DNA from: Oscillospiraceae bacterium
GTDB lineage: Bacteria > Bacillota > Clostridia > Oscillospirales > Oscillospiraceae
Length of the DNA: 64,000 nt
Assembly (NCBI GenBank): GCA_021201735.1
Contig: JAJQEJ010000064.1
Span: forward strand, 1-64,000
Direction: 5' to 3'
Part shown: one piece after another, positions 1 through 8,766 of the stretch
How the letters are laid out: each line of letters begins with the position of its first letter
How positions within the stretch are numbered: position 1 is the first letter of the stretch
The notes under the pieces: model-generated
Database searches by the model: none
Seen by the model: only the letters and a program-made list of their open reading frames with translations
Told to the model about the DNA's origin: nothing
Translations under genes and position numbers: made by a program

Positions 1-59
1 AGCGTATCAACCTGCGTAGCCTTTGGGGCTATGACATTATTATACTAGGAGGTGCCTTT

Positions 60-866
60 TTGGGGAAATTTGACGGTGTGCTTTTGGTGAGCGATTTTGA
101 CGATACGCTCTACACGCAGGACGGCCTCCTGCCGGAGGCAAACCGGCGGGCGGCAGAGTATTTCGTGTCCGAGGGCGGCTATTTTACCGTTGCGACCGGC
201 AGGGCGCACCCGACCTTCGCCCCCTGTGCCCATCTTGTCCCCATCAATGTGCCCGTGGTGCTCTCGAACGGGTCGGCGCTCTATGACTTTCAGAAGGATT
301 ACATGGTCTACGAGACCTTTCTCCCCATGCGCGTTGCCGAGGATATGGCGCAGGTGGCTGGAAACTTTCCCGCGCTGGGCTTTGAGGCCTACCACGGGGA
401 CGATATCTATGCCTACAACCCGAATCTTGTGACGCAAAATCATCTGGCGCGCTCCAACAGCAGCTGCAAAATCTGCCCGATTGAAGACATTCCACTGCCA
501 TGGAACAAGGCGATTTTGCAGCAATATAACCATTTGCTGCGGCAGGTACAGGAATATATGCTCGCGCGCTGGAGTGAACACTATGAAGTTATTTTTTCCA
601 ACGAGGTGCTCCTTGAGCTGACAAGAAAGGGGAGCAACAAGGGCGGCATGGTGCGCTATCTCGCCGATCTGCTGGGGGTTACAGCGCCGCATATTTACTG
701 CGTGGGGGATAATCAGAACGATTTGCCGATGCTGGAAATTGCGGCGGTTGCGTTTGCACCGGTGAACTGTGCCGATGAGGTGAAAAAGCACGGCGTGAAG
801 CTTCTGCGCCCCTGCGAGGAGGGGTGCATCGCCGAGGTGGTGGAGTTTTTGGATCGGCGTTATTAA
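60..866 (+). CDS. Cof-type HAD-superfamily phosphatase
   Basis: A 268-residue HAD hydrolase, probably a cytosolic sugar-phosphate or nucleotide phosphatase of the Cof/YidA type. Motif I is DFDDTLY at residues 12-18, where D12 would be the nucleophile and D14 the acid/base. Motif IV is GDNQNDLPML from residue 216, which supplies the Mg-binding Asp pair. The central part between them is a C2-type cap. The start is TTG at 60, supported by AGGAGG about 7 bases upstream; no ATG is better placed. Second motif residue is Phe-Asp-Asp rather than the commoner DxDGT. The substrate cannot be read from sequence. Confidence 0.9.
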   Translation: MGKFDGVLLVSDFDDTLYTQDGLLPEANRRAAEYFVSEGGYFTVATGRAHPTFAPCAHLVPINVPVVLSNGSALYDFQKDYMVYETFLPMRVAEDMAQVAGNFPALGFEAYHGDDIYAYNPNLVTQNHLARSNSSCKICPIEDIPLPWNKAILQQYNHLLRQVQEYMLARWSEHYEVIFSNEVLLELTRKGSNKGGMVRYLADLLGVTAPHIYCVGDNQNDLPMLEIAAVAFAPVNCADEVKKHGVKLLRPCEEGCIAEVVEFLDRRY

Positions 867-914
867 AATCGCACCGTTTCCAGCCACTTTTTGCTATGAT
901 TTCAAAAAGCTTTG

Positions 915-923
915 TGATATAAT
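915..923 (+). promoter_or_regulatory. Extended -10 promoter for the ABC-F gene
   Basis: TG-A-TATAAT forms a consensus extended -10 element 36 bases before the ATG at 959. A clear -35 is not seen at the usual distance, which is normal for extended -10 promoters. AAGGAG at about 943 provides the ribosome binding site. Confidence 0.6.
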
Positions 924-958
924 AATAAATCAATCACGTTATAAGGAGCACAGCAGCA

Positions 959-2557
959 ATGATTACAGTTTCGGATTTAGGCTTACAGTACAGTGGGCAG
1001 GCGCTGTTTACCCATGTGGACTTACAGTTTGTCAAGGGCAATTGCTATGGCGTAATCGGCGCAAACGGCGCGGGCAAATCGACGTTTTTGCGCATCCTGT
1101 CCGGCACGCTGGAGCCGACCTCCGGTGAGGTGTCCATCCTGCCGAAGACGCGCATGTCGGTATTAAAGCAGGATCAGAATGCATACGACGCATATTCCGT
1201 TATGGACGCGGTCATTATGGGCAACCCCCGCCTGTACGAGATCGGCGTGCAGAAGGAGGCGCTCTACGCCAAAGAGGAGATGACCGAGGAGGACGGTATT
1301 CTCGCCTGCGAGCTGGAGGAGGAGTACGCCGAGCTCGGCGGCTGGGAGGCGGAGAGCGAGGCGTCGCGTATTTTGCAGGGTCTTGGTATTCCGACGGACT
1401 ATCATCAGACGGTGATGCAACATCTGGACGCCCGCATGAAGGTGAAGGTGCTACTGGCGCAGGCGCTGTTCGGCAACCCCGATATCCTGCTGCTTGACGA
1501 GCCGACGAACAACCTTGATATCAACGCTGTCAACTGGCTGGAGGATTTCCTGTTGGACTTTGAAGGCACCGTAATCGTGGTGAGCCATGACCGCCATTTT
1601 CTCAACACCGTCTGTACCCATACGGTGGATATTGATTTTAATAAGATTAAAATGTACGTCGGCAACTACGACTTCTGGTATGAGTCCTCCCAGCTGATGC
1701 AAAACCTCATGAAAAACCAGAACAAGCGCAATGAGGATAAGATCAAGGATTTGCAGGAATTTATCACCCGCTTTTCCGCGAACAAGTCCAAGAGCAAGCA
1801 GGCGACCTCTCGCAGGAAGCTGCTTGAAAAGCTGACGGTGGAGGAGATGCCCGCCTCCTCGCGCCGCTACCCGTGGGTGGGCTTCAGCCCCGACCGCGAG
1901 GTGGGGAAGGACATTTTGTTTGTCACCGACGTCTCCAAGACGGTGGACGGGGTCAAGGTGCTCGACAAGGTGAACTTCTCCGTGGAGCACGGGGATAAAA
2001 TTGCGCTGGTCGGCGACAATGAAAATGCACACACGGCGCTGTTTCGGATTCTGGCGGGAGAAATGGAGCCGGATGAGGGTACAGTCAAGTGGGGCCAGAC
2101 GGCGACTTGCTCCTATTTTCCCAAAGACAACACGCTCTATTTCCAGGACTGTGACGACAATCTGGTGGAGTGGTTGCGGCAGTATTCGCCCGACCCGCAC
2201 GAGGCGTATCTGCGCGGATTTTTGGGCCGGATGCTCTTTTCGGGCGATGACGTCTATAAGCCGGTCAAGGTGCTCTCCGGCGGCGAAAAGGTGCGCTGTA
2301 TGCTCTCTCGCATGATGCTCTCCGGCGCGAACGTACTGATGCTCGACCAGCCAACGAACCATCTCGATCTTGAATCCATCGCCGCGCTCAACAATGGGCT
2401 GGAGGCGGTGCGCTGCAATATCCTCTTTGCCTCACACGACCATCAGCTGGTGCAGACGGTGGCAAACCGGGTGTTTGACTTTACCGCCGACGGCAGGCTG
2501 ATCGACCGGAAGATGACGTATGACGAATATCTTGAGCGTGCGGCGGCGGAGGCCTGA
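959..2557 (+). CDS. ABC-F family ATPase (YkpA/YbiT-like)
   Basis: A 532-residue soluble protein with two tandem ATP-binding cassettes and no membrane segment, as in ABC-F translation factors that act at the ribosomal E site. Cassette 1 has Walker A GANGAGKST (residues 34-42) and Walker B LLLDEPTNNLD (177-187), but its signature is LDARMKV (156-162) in place of LSGGQ. The linker (about 240-300) is Lys-rich and helical. Cassette 2 has a good signature LSGGEK (439-444), but Walker A reads GDNENAHT with His358 where the Lys should be, and Walker B reads LDQPTNHLD with Gln464 instead of the catalytic Glu. ATP hydrolysis at one of the two composite sites is therefore doubtful. Family assignment is firm; whether it is a housekeeping factor or an antibiotic-resistance protein cannot be told. 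Confidence 0.9.
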   Translation: MITVSDLGLQYSGQALFTHVDLQFVKGNCYGVIGANGAGKSTFLRILSGTLEPTSGEVSILPKTRMSVLKQDQNAYDAYSVMDAVIMGNPRLYEIGVQKEALYAKEEMTEEDGILACELEEEYAELGGWEAESEASRILQGLGIPTDYHQTVMQHLDARMKVKVLLAQALFGNPDILLLDEPTNNLDINAVNWLEDFLLDFEGTVIVVSHDRHFLNTVCTHTVDIDFNKIKMYVGNYDFWYESSQLMQNLMKNQNKRNEDKIKDLQEFITRFSANKSKSKQATSRRKLLEKLTVEEMPASSRRYPWVGFSPDREVGKDILFVTDVSKTVDGVKVLDKVNFSVEHGDKIALVGDNENAHTALFRILAGEMEPDEGTVKWGQTATCSYFPKDNTLYFQDCDDNLVEWLRQYSPDPHEAYLRGFLGRMLFSGDDVYKPVKVLSGGEKVRCMLSRMMLSGANVLMLDQPTNHLDLESIAALNNGLEAVRCNILFASHDHQLVQTVANRVFDFTADGRLIDRKMTYDEYLERAAAEA

Positions 2558-2591
2558 GCGCGTCGTGAGACGAAAGGACGGAACGTAAACT

Positions 2592-3440
2592 ATGCGGAAA
2601 GAAATTGTTTTGCCGGTGATTGCGGCCGCGGGCGGTGTGGCGGGATTTTTCCTGCGCCGGTGGGAGCTCGCCACCGCCTTTGAAAGTGACTCCGGACTAC
2701 AGATAACAGGTATGCCCGCAACCTATGCGCTCATTTTACTCTCTGCTGTGATGGTGGTTATTTCCCTGTTGCTCGGGCGCAGTAAGGTGCCCTTTCAGGG
2801 CGGGTATTATGAGGCGTTTGATGTGAAGGGGAATTGGGCTTTTGCCGTGGTGAACACAGTAGCGGCGTTCCTGCTGCTCATCTCAGGGGTTCTGAATCTG
2901 TACGGCTACGTGCGCCACACGCACGACTCCGTGATCCGTGTGCTGCTGGGGATTCTGTGTATTATCACCTTTGTTTTTGTCCTTGTACTCACGCGGGATA
3001 ATCTGCGCCGCACGGGCAACGGTAGGTTCCGCTTTTCCCTGCTGGTGCCGGCGTATAATTTCTGCCTGTGGCTGATCTGCGCCTATCAGGAGCGGGCGAT
3101 TGACCCGGTTATCGGCGACTATGTCTACCAGATGTTTGCCATTATCGCCTCCCTTTTGGGCCTGTACTTTATCGCAAGCTTTTCCTTTGGGCGCGGCAGG
3201 GTGGCGTTAACCGGCATTTTGTCCGGCCTCGGTATATATTTTTCCATCGTCGCGCTGGCAGATCATACGGACGCTGCCACAAAGCTGCTGCTCGGGTTTG
3301 CCATTCTCTATCTGCTGGCCGGGATGGTAGCCATGTATGCAAATATCCGCTGCCGCGCAGGGGCACCTGTGACGGGGGCAACGGAGCCGGAAATAACGGA
3401 GCCGGAAATAACGGAGGAGGCGCCTTCCCATGAATCGTAG
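2592..3440 (+). CDS. Multi-pass membrane protein of unknown function
   Basis: A 282-residue protein with about eight hydrophobic segments spread from residue 5 to about 250 and a short hydrophilic, acidic tail. I do not recognise the family. The tail contains a duplicated EPEIT unit made by a 15-bp direct repeat at 3381-3410. The gene overlaps the start of metG by 11 bases, so the two are probably translated together, but nothing in the sequence links it to tRNA charging. The ATG at 2592 follows GGACGGAACG, a weak ribosome binding site. Confidence 0.8.
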   Translation: MRKEIVLPVIAAAGGVAGFFLRRWELATAFESDSGLQITGMPATYALILLSAVMVVISLLLGRSKVPFQGGYYEAFDVKGNWAFAVVNTVAAFLLLISGVLNLYGYVRHTHDSVIRVLLGILCIITFVFVLVLTRDNLRRTGNGRFRFSLLVPAYNFCLWLICAYQERAIDPVIGDYVYQMFAIIASLLGLYFIASFSFGRGRVALTGILSGLGIYFSIVALADHTDAATKLLLGFAILYLLAGMVAMYANIRCRAGAPVTGATEPEITEPEITEEAPSHES

Positions 3441-5367
3441 GCAATATTATATCACAACACCCATCTACTACCCCTCCGACAAGCTGCACATCGGGCATGC
3501 GTACTGCACCGTCGCGGCGGATGTCATGGCGCGCTATAAGCGCCTGCAGGGCTATGACGTGATGTTTTTGACGGGGACGGACGAGCACGGGCAGAAGATT
3601 GAGCAGAAGGCGCGCGAGGCGAAGGTCTCCCCGCAGCAGTTCGTCGACAAGGTTGTCACGGGCAAGGGCGGTGTGCTCGACCTGTGGGAGCTGATGAATA
3701 TCAGCAACGACCGCTTTATCCGCACGACAGACGACTACCATGTGGAGTCGGTGCAGAAGATATTTCGTAAGCTGCACCAGCAGGGGGACATCTATAAGGG
3801 GAAATACGTCGGGAAATACTGCACCGATTGTGAGGCGTTCTGGACGGAGACACAGCTGCAGGACGGGAAATGCCCCGACTGCGGCCGCGCCGTCAAGGAC
3901 GCCGAGGAGGAGGCGTACTTTTTCCGCCTGTCCAAGTATCAAAACAGGCTCGAGAAGCTGTACGAGGAGAATCCGACGTTTCTGGAGCCCGCCTCCCGCC
4001 GCAACGAGATGATCAATAACTTTTTAAAGCCTGGGCTGGAGGATCTGTGTGTCTCGCGCACCTCCTTTTCGTGGGGGATCATGGTGGACTTTGACCCAAA
4101 ACACGTGGTCTACGTCTGGGTGGACGCGCTGACCAACTATATTACAGCGCTCGGGTACCTGAACGGGAAATATGAGGATTTCCACGCCTTCTGGCCTGCC
4201 AACGTCCACTTTGTGGGCAAGGAGATTGTCCGCTTCCACGCCCTCATCTGGCCCGCGCTTCTGATGGCGCTGGATCTGCCCCTGCCGGAAAAGGTGTTCG
4301 GCCACGGCTGGCTGCTGCTTGACGGCGGGAAGATGTCCAAGTCCAAGGGGAACGTGGTAGACCCTTATCTGCTCGCCAAGCGCTACGGGGTGGACGCACT
4401 GCGCTATTTCCTGCTGCGTGAATTCCCCTTTGGGACGGACGGGAATTTCTCCAACGAGGCGCTCATCTCCCGCATTAACGTGGATCTTGCGAACGATCTG
4501 GGCAATCTGGTTTCCCGCACCATTGCGATGGTGGACAAATACTTTGGCGGTCAGTTGCCTGCGGAACAGGCGGAGGATGCGGCGGCGGACAGGGAACTGA
4601 CGGAGCTGGGGCGTGCGCTGCGGGACGCCTATGAAAAGCAGATGGAGGCGTTTGCCTTCCAGAATGCGCTTGTGGAGGTTTTTCAGGTTATCGGGCGGGC
4701 CAATAAATATATTGATGAGACGGCCCCGTGGGTGCTCGCCAAGGATGAGGCAAACCACCCCCGGCTTGCGCGTGTGCTCTATAATCTGTTGGAGAGCATC
4801 CGCGTTTGCGCGGTACTGCTCAAACCCTTTATGCCAAAAACCGCGGAGGAGATATTCCTTGAAATCGGTGCCGCGCCGGGAAATACAACGTGGGAAGCGG
4901 CCGCGGAATGGGGGCTTTTGCCGCACAATGTCATCATCGTAAAGGGTCCCTCCCTCTTCCCGCGTATTGACGCGGAGCAGGAGCTCGCCGCACTCTCGGA
5001 GCTCGCACCGGCCTCCGGTGCGGCGGAAGACACGCACGTGGAGGAAATCAGCTTTGATACGTTTGAAAAGGTGGAGATGACGGTCTGCAAGGTGCTCGCA
5101 TGCGAGCGGGTGAAAAAGAGCGACAAGCTGCTGAAATTCACGTTGGACGACGGCACGGACAAGCCGCGGCAGATCCTTTCCGGTATTGCAAAGTACTACA
5201 CGCCGGAGGAGCTGGTGGGAAAAACCGTCGTGGCGTGCACCAATCTAGCCCCCCGCAAGATGATGGGACAGCAGTCCTGCGGTATGCTGCTCTCGGCGGA
5301 GCAGGGGGAAAGCCTCACACTGCTGCTGCTTGACGATGCGATCCCGGCGGGTGCAAAGCTGTGCTGA
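3430..5367 (+). CDS. metG: Methionine--tRNA ligase with C-terminal tRNA-binding domain
   Basis: Charges tRNA-Met with methionine in the cytosol. The class I signature appears as HIGH-like LHIGHAY (residues 19-25) and KMSKS at 301-305. A zinc knuckle is formed by C131-x2-C134 and C148-x2-C151. The anticodon-binding helical domain follows, and residues from about 538 to 645 form a Trbp111/EMAP-II-like oligonucleotide-binding domain used for dimerisation and tRNA affinity. At 645 residues it is full length for the long form. GGAGGAGG precedes the ATG, inside the end of the upstream membrane-protein gene. A strong terminator follows. Confidence 0.98.
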   Translation: MNRRQYYITTPIYYPSDKLHIGHAYCTVAADVMARYKRLQGYDVMFLTGTDEHGQKIEQKAREAKVSPQQFVDKVVTGKGGVLDLWELMNISNDRFIRTTDDYHVESVQKIFRKLHQQGDIYKGKYVGKYCTDCEAFWTETQLQDGKCPDCGRAVKDAEEEAYFFRLSKYQNRLEKLYEENPTFLEPASRRNEMINNFLKPGLEDLCVSRTSFSWGIMVDFDPKHVVYVWVDALTNYITALGYLNGKYEDFHAFWPANVHFVGKEIVRFHALIWPALLMALDLPLPEKVFGHGWLLLDGGKMSKSKGNVVDPYLLAKRYGVDALRYFLLREFPFGTDGNFSNEALISRINVDLANDLGNLVSRTIAMVDKYFGGQLPAEQAEDAAADRELTELGRALRDAYEKQMEAFAFQNALVEVFQVIGRANKYIDETAPWVLAKDEANHPRLARVLYNLLESIRVCAVLLKPFMPKTAEEIFLEIGAAPGNTTWEAAAEWGLLPHNVIIVKGPSLFPRIDAEQELAALSELAPASGAAEDTHVEEISFDTFEKVEMTVCKVLACERVKKSDKLLKFTLDDGTDKPRQILSGIAKYYTPEELVGKTVVACTNLAPRKMMGQQSCGMLLSAEQGESLTLLLLDDAIPAGAKLC

Positions 5368-5386
5368 ATTTGATATAGAACGGCCG

Positions 5387-5425
5387 GTGCGGCGTCTGGA
5401 TGATAAGGCCAGACGCCGCACTTTT
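5387..5425 (+). terminator. Rho-independent terminator after metG
   Basis: A perfect 13-bp stem (GTGCGGCGTCTGG / CCAGACGCCGCAC) with a 9-base loop, followed by TTTTG. It separates metG from the rny promoter. Confidence 0.9.
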
Positions 5426-5467
5426 GTACATTTTGTATGATGGATTGCCATAATAGGGCAAATTTGC

Positions 5468-5496
5468 TTGACAGGGACGCAGATGGGCTATAAAAT
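5468..5496 (+). promoter_or_regulatory. Sigma-A promoter for rny
   Basis: TTGACA (5468-5473), exactly 17 bases, then TAAAAT (5491-5496). It lies between the metG terminator and rny, leaving a 5' untranslated leader of about 130 bases. I see no recognisable riboswitch in the leader. Confidence 0.8.
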
Positions 5497-5632
5497 AGAT
5501 ATGTATAGAGCTTTTTGTGAATTTGGCATAGCATAAAGTAAGCTGTACATAGTTGCATGAAAGGGGAAACGGGAAATTCCCCTTGTTTTTTACGAAAAAA
5601 CAGAAAAGAAAAATGGAGGTGTTCTTAATATA

Positions 5633-7171
5633 ATGTGGTGGCTGTGCATTCCCGTGGGCATTATTGCCCTTATTATAGGCGTACTAGTCGGGATACAGTA
5701 TAGAAAACGTGTTGCGGAAAAAGAGATATCAAGCGCGGAAGAGGAAGCGAAACGCATTATCAATGATGCCATCAAAAGCGCGGAGAGCAAAAAACGCGAA
5801 GCGCTGGTGGAGAGTAAGGAAGAAATATTACAGGCGCGCACCGAGTATGAAAAAGAGGTGAAGGAGCGCCGCGCAGAGGTGCAAAGGCAGGAAAACCGGC
5901 TTCAGCAGAAGGAGGAAACTCTGGATCGCAAACTCGAAAGCGTGGAGAAGAAAGAGGAGCAGATGCAGGCAAAGACCGCCGCGCTCGAAGAGGAACGCGC
6001 GCAGGTAAGTCGCATTCAGGAGGAGCAGACGGCAACGCTTGAGCGCATCTCCGGCCTGACGGTAGAGGAGGCGAAGCATTACCTCATTTCAGAGCTGGAA
6101 GCCGAGGTGACGCATGAGTCGGCGATGAAGGTGCGCGAAATTGAAGCGCAGTTTAAAGAAGAGGCCGACACAAAGGCGAGAGAAATTATTTCCCTTGCCA
6201 TCCAGCGCTGTGCGGCGGATCATGTGGCGGAGGCGACCGTGTCGGTTGTCCCGCTGCCGAATGATGAGATGAAGGGCCGGATTATCGGACGAGAAGGGCG
6301 CAATATCCGAACCCTTGAAACCATGACGGGCGTGGATTTGATCATTGACGACACGCCGGAGGCGATTACGGTCTCCTGCTTTGACCCAGTGCGGCGTGAA
6401 ATTGCCCGCCTTGCGCTGGAAAAGCTCATTCAGGATGGGCGGATTCATCCCGCGCGCATTGAAGAGATGGTGGAGAAGGCCAAGCGTGAGGTGGACGCGA
6501 CGATCAAGGCCGAGGGCGAGCGCGCGGTCTTTGACACCAACGTGCACGGGCTGCATCCGGAAGTGATTAAGCTGCTCGGGCGGCAGCATTACCGTACAAG
6601 CTACGGGCAAAATGTGCTTAACCACTCCATTGAGGTATCGCACCTTGCCGGTCTGATTGCCGCGGAGATCGGTGCCGATGTCGCGCAAGCCAAGCGCGCG
6701 GGGCTGCTCCACGATCTGGGCAAGGCGATTGACCACGAGGTCGAGGGCTCCCATGTGCAAATCGGCGTGGAACTGGCCAGAAAGTACCACGAGAGCGATG
6801 AGATTGTGCACGCCATCGAGGCGCATCACAACGATGTGGAGCCGAGAACGGTCGTCGCGTGCCTCGTACAGGCGGCCGATGCGATTTCCGCCGCGCGGCC
6901 CGGCGCGCGGCGTGAGAATCTGGAAAACTATATCAAGCGGCTGGAAAAACTGGAGGAGGTCACAGCCTCCTTCCCCGGCGTCGAAAAATCGTATGCCATT
7001 CAGGCGGGCCGGGAAGTGCGCATCATTGTGGCGCCGGATCAGGTATCGGAGGATCAGATGGTGCTGCTCGCGCGGGATATTACAAAGCGCATTGAGGAGG
7101 AACTCTCCTATCCCGGTCAAATCAAGGTACATGTGCTGCGCGAGACAAAGGTCATTGAATACGCGAAGTAG
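5633..7171 (+). CDS. rny: Ribonuclease Y
   Basis: Membrane-anchored endoribonuclease that starts mRNA decay in Firmicutes. Residues 2-22 are a single hydrophobic anchor; about 30-190 is a charged coiled coil; a KH RNA-binding domain with [12 protein letters not shown] follows; then an HD domain with [12 protein letters not shown] supplying the metal-binding His-Asp; then the conserved C-terminal tail. Length 512 residues is standard. GGAGGT about 14 bases upstream and the hydrophobic start MWWLCIPVG support the ATG at 5633. It is the first gene after its own promoter and is followed by the NfeD/SPFH pair. Confidence 0.97.
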   Translation: MWWLCIPVGIIALIIGVLVGIQYRKRVAEKEISSAEEEAKRIINDAIKSAESKKREALVESKEEILQARTEYEKEVKERRAEVQRQENRLQQKEETLDRKLESVEKKEEQMQAKTAALEEERAQVSRIQEEQTATLERISGLTVEEAKHYLISELEAEVTHESAMKVREIEAQFKEEADTKAREIISLAIQRCAADHVAEATVSVVPLPNDEMKGRIIGREGRNIRTLETMTGVDLIIDDTPEAITVSCFDPVRREIARLALEKLIQDGRIHPARIEEMVEKAKREVDATIKAEGERAVFDTNVHGLHPEVIKLLGRQHYRTSYGQNVLNHSIEVSHLAGLIAAEIGADVAQAKRAGLLHDLGKAIDHEVEGSHVQIGVELARKYHESDEIVHAIEAHHNDVEPRTVVACLVQAADAISAARPGARRENLENYIKRLEKLEEVTASFPGVEKSYAIQAGREVRIIVAPDQVSEDQMVLLARDITKRIEEELSYPGQIKVHVLRETKVIEYAK

Positions 7172-7209
7172 GGGAAGATGCAACCAGAGCCCGCATAGGA
7201 AAGGAGCTG

Positions 7210-7671
7210 ATGGTTATGAACCCCACGGTTATTTGGGTTATCTTACTGATCATTTTTTGTGTTTTCGAAGGTATGACGGCGGGGCTGGTGTCGATCTGGT
7301 TTGCCGCGGGCGCGGCGGTCGCGCTGATCGCCTCCGGCTTGACCGACAATATCTGGGTACAGATTATTCTCTTTTTGGTGGTGTCCTGTGTGGTGCTGCT
7401 GCTGTTGCGCCCAATCGTGCGCAAGCGCCTGAGCCCGAAACAGGAGGCGACCAATGCCGACCGGGTGATTGGCGCGGAGGGCATCGTCAAGGAGGAAATC
7501 TGCAACCTGAAAAATGAGGGACAGATATCCGTTCTGGGCAGTGTGTGGACGGCACGCACGCAGGAGCAGGATCAAACCATTCCGGTGGGTGCAATTGTCA
7601 GGGTACTGCGCATTGAGGGCGTGAAGCTCATCGTTGTACCCGAACCGGGACAGAGAGAAGAGAAGTGTTAA
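7210..7671 (+). CDS. NfeD-like membrane protein
   Basis: A 153-residue protein with two or three membrane segments at residues 5-70 and a C-terminal soluble OB-fold of the NfeD type (about 85-148, ending in a beta-rich region with LRIEGVKLIVVPE). Short NfeD proteins work with SPFH proteins in membrane microdomains, and the next gene is an SPFH protein 26 bases away. AAGGAG lies just before the ATG at 7210; an in-frame ATG at 7216 is also possible. Confidence 0.85.
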   Translation: MVMNPTVIWVILLIIFCVFEGMTAGLVSIWFAAGAAVALIASGLTDNIWVQIILFLVVSCVVLLLLRPIVRKRLSPKQEATNADRVIGAEGIVKEEICNLKNEGQISVLGSVWTARTQEQDQTIPVGAIVRVLRIEGVKLIVVPEPGQREEKC

Positions 7672-7697
7672 CGTAAGCGGAAAATGGAGGTTTTATT

Positions 7698-8603
7698 ATG
7701 CCGATTGTCATTGTGATCGTAGTCATCATTATTTTATTGATCGTCGTCACCAATATCCGAATTGTGCAGCAATCCAGAGCGTATGTTATTGAGCGGCTCG
7801 GTGCGTTCCACACCATCTGGGGCGTTGGTATCCACTTTAAGATGCCGTTTTTTGAGCGCATTGCCAAGGTTGTCTCGCTCAAGGAGCAGGTGGTGGATTT
7901 TGCGCCCCAGCCTGTCATTACGAAAGATAACGTTACCATGCAGATTGATACCGTAATCTATTTTCAGATTACCGACCCAAAGCTCTATACATATGGCGTG
8001 GAGCATCCCATGAGCGCCATTGAAAACCTGACCGCCACGACCCTGCGTAATATCATCGGTGATCTGGAGCTCGATCAGTCCCTGACAAGCCGGGACATTA
8101 TCAATTCCAAGATGCGGGCCATTCTGGACGAGGCGACCGACCCGTGGGGCATTAAGGTTAACCGCGTGGAGCTGAAGAATATTATTCCGCCGCGTGAAAT
8201 TCAGGACGCCATGGAAAAGCAGATGAAGGCCGAGCGCGAACGCCGCGAGGCGATTCTGCAGGCGGAAGGGCAGAAGGCCAGTCAGGTTCTGGTTGCGGAA
8301 GGCGACAGGCAGGCCACCATTCTCCGTGCCGAGGCCGACAAGCAGGCCGCCATTATGCGCGCGGAAGGTGAGGCGGAGGCCATCGTGAAGGTGCAGAACG
8401 CGACCGCGGAGGCGATCAAGCTCCTGAACGTGGCGAACCCGAACGAGCAGGTGATCAAAATCCGCGCGCTTGAGGCATTCCAGACAGCGGCGGACGGAAA
8501 AGCAACCAAGATCATTATCCCCTCCGAGATTCAAGGGCTTGCTGGTCTGTGCGCGTCCGCCAAGGCGGTTTTCGACGGCACGGAGCCGAAGCAAAAGCAA
8601 TAA
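7698..8603 (+). CDS. SPFH/Band 7 protein (QmcA/stomatin-like)
   Basis: A 301-residue SPFH protein: a single N-terminal membrane segment (residues 1-20, almost all Ile/Val), the SPFH/Band 7 domain (about 25-195), then a long Ala/Glu-rich coiled coil with repeated AEGxxQAxILRAEAxxQA units. These proteins form large ring- or cage-like oligomers on the cell membrane and organise proteases and other partners. It pairs with the preceding NfeD gene, a common two-gene unit. GGAGG precedes the ATG. Confidence 0.93.
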   Translation: MPIVIVIVVIIILLIVVTNIRIVQQSRAYVIERLGAFHTIWGVGIHFKMPFFERIAKVVSLKEQVVDFAPQPVITKDNVTMQIDTVIYFQITDPKLYTYGVEHPMSAIENLTATTLRNIIGDLELDQSLTSRDIINSKMRAILDEATDPWGIKVNRVELKNIIPPREIQDAMEKQMKAERERREAILQAEGQKASQVLVAEGDRQATILRAEADKQAAIMRAEGEAEAIVKVQNATAEAIKLLNVANPNEQVIKIRALEAFQTAADGKATKIIIPSEIQGLAGLCASAKAVFDGTEPKQKQ

Positions 8604-8616
8604 TTCCTACTATGAC

Positions 8617-8664
8617 AATCAGGGGCTGGTACCGTTGCGTATTCAGCCCCTGATTTTATTTTTT
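8617..8664 (+). terminator. Rho-independent terminator after the SPFH gene
   Basis: A 12-bp perfect stem (AATCAGGGGCTG / CAGCCCCTGATT) with a 15-base loop, followed by TTATTTTTTG. It ends the rny-nfeD-SPFH unit. Confidence 0.9.
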
Positions 8665-8693
8665 GCTGGCATGAAAAAATCACCAAGGAATTT

Positions 8694-8720
8694 GGAACTT
8701 TTTTGAGGACGAACCGTCTA
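8694..8720 (+). promoter_or_regulatory. ECF-sigma-type promoter for the alpha-2-macroglobulin-like gene
   Basis: GGAAC (8694-8698), exactly 16 bases, then CGTCTA (8715-8720). This is the classic pattern read by Firmicute ECF sigma factors, and it lies 47 bases before the start codon. No sigma-A-like pair competes in this gap. The matching sigma/anti-sigma genes are not in the window. Assignment is by motif only. Confidence 0.65.
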
Positions 8721-8766
8721 ACAGGTATCACCAGGAGGAACGCAGGAGAAGGGGAAATAGGAGGTT

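Noticed and set aside
1163-1440. Loss of function of ABC-F cassette 1 from its LDAR signature
   Set aside because: A non-LSGGQ first signature is, as far as I recall, common in the YkpA/YbiT group, so it was not taken as damage.
1451-2362. Long open frame on the minus strand opposite the ABC-F gene
   Set aside because: It is a shadow of the ABC-F coding frame in GC-rich DNA, rich in His/Arg/Val with no domain, and has no ribosome binding site.
6089-7183. 364-codon minus-strand frame opposite rny
   Set aside because: Fully antisense to a conserved gene and with shadow-like composition.
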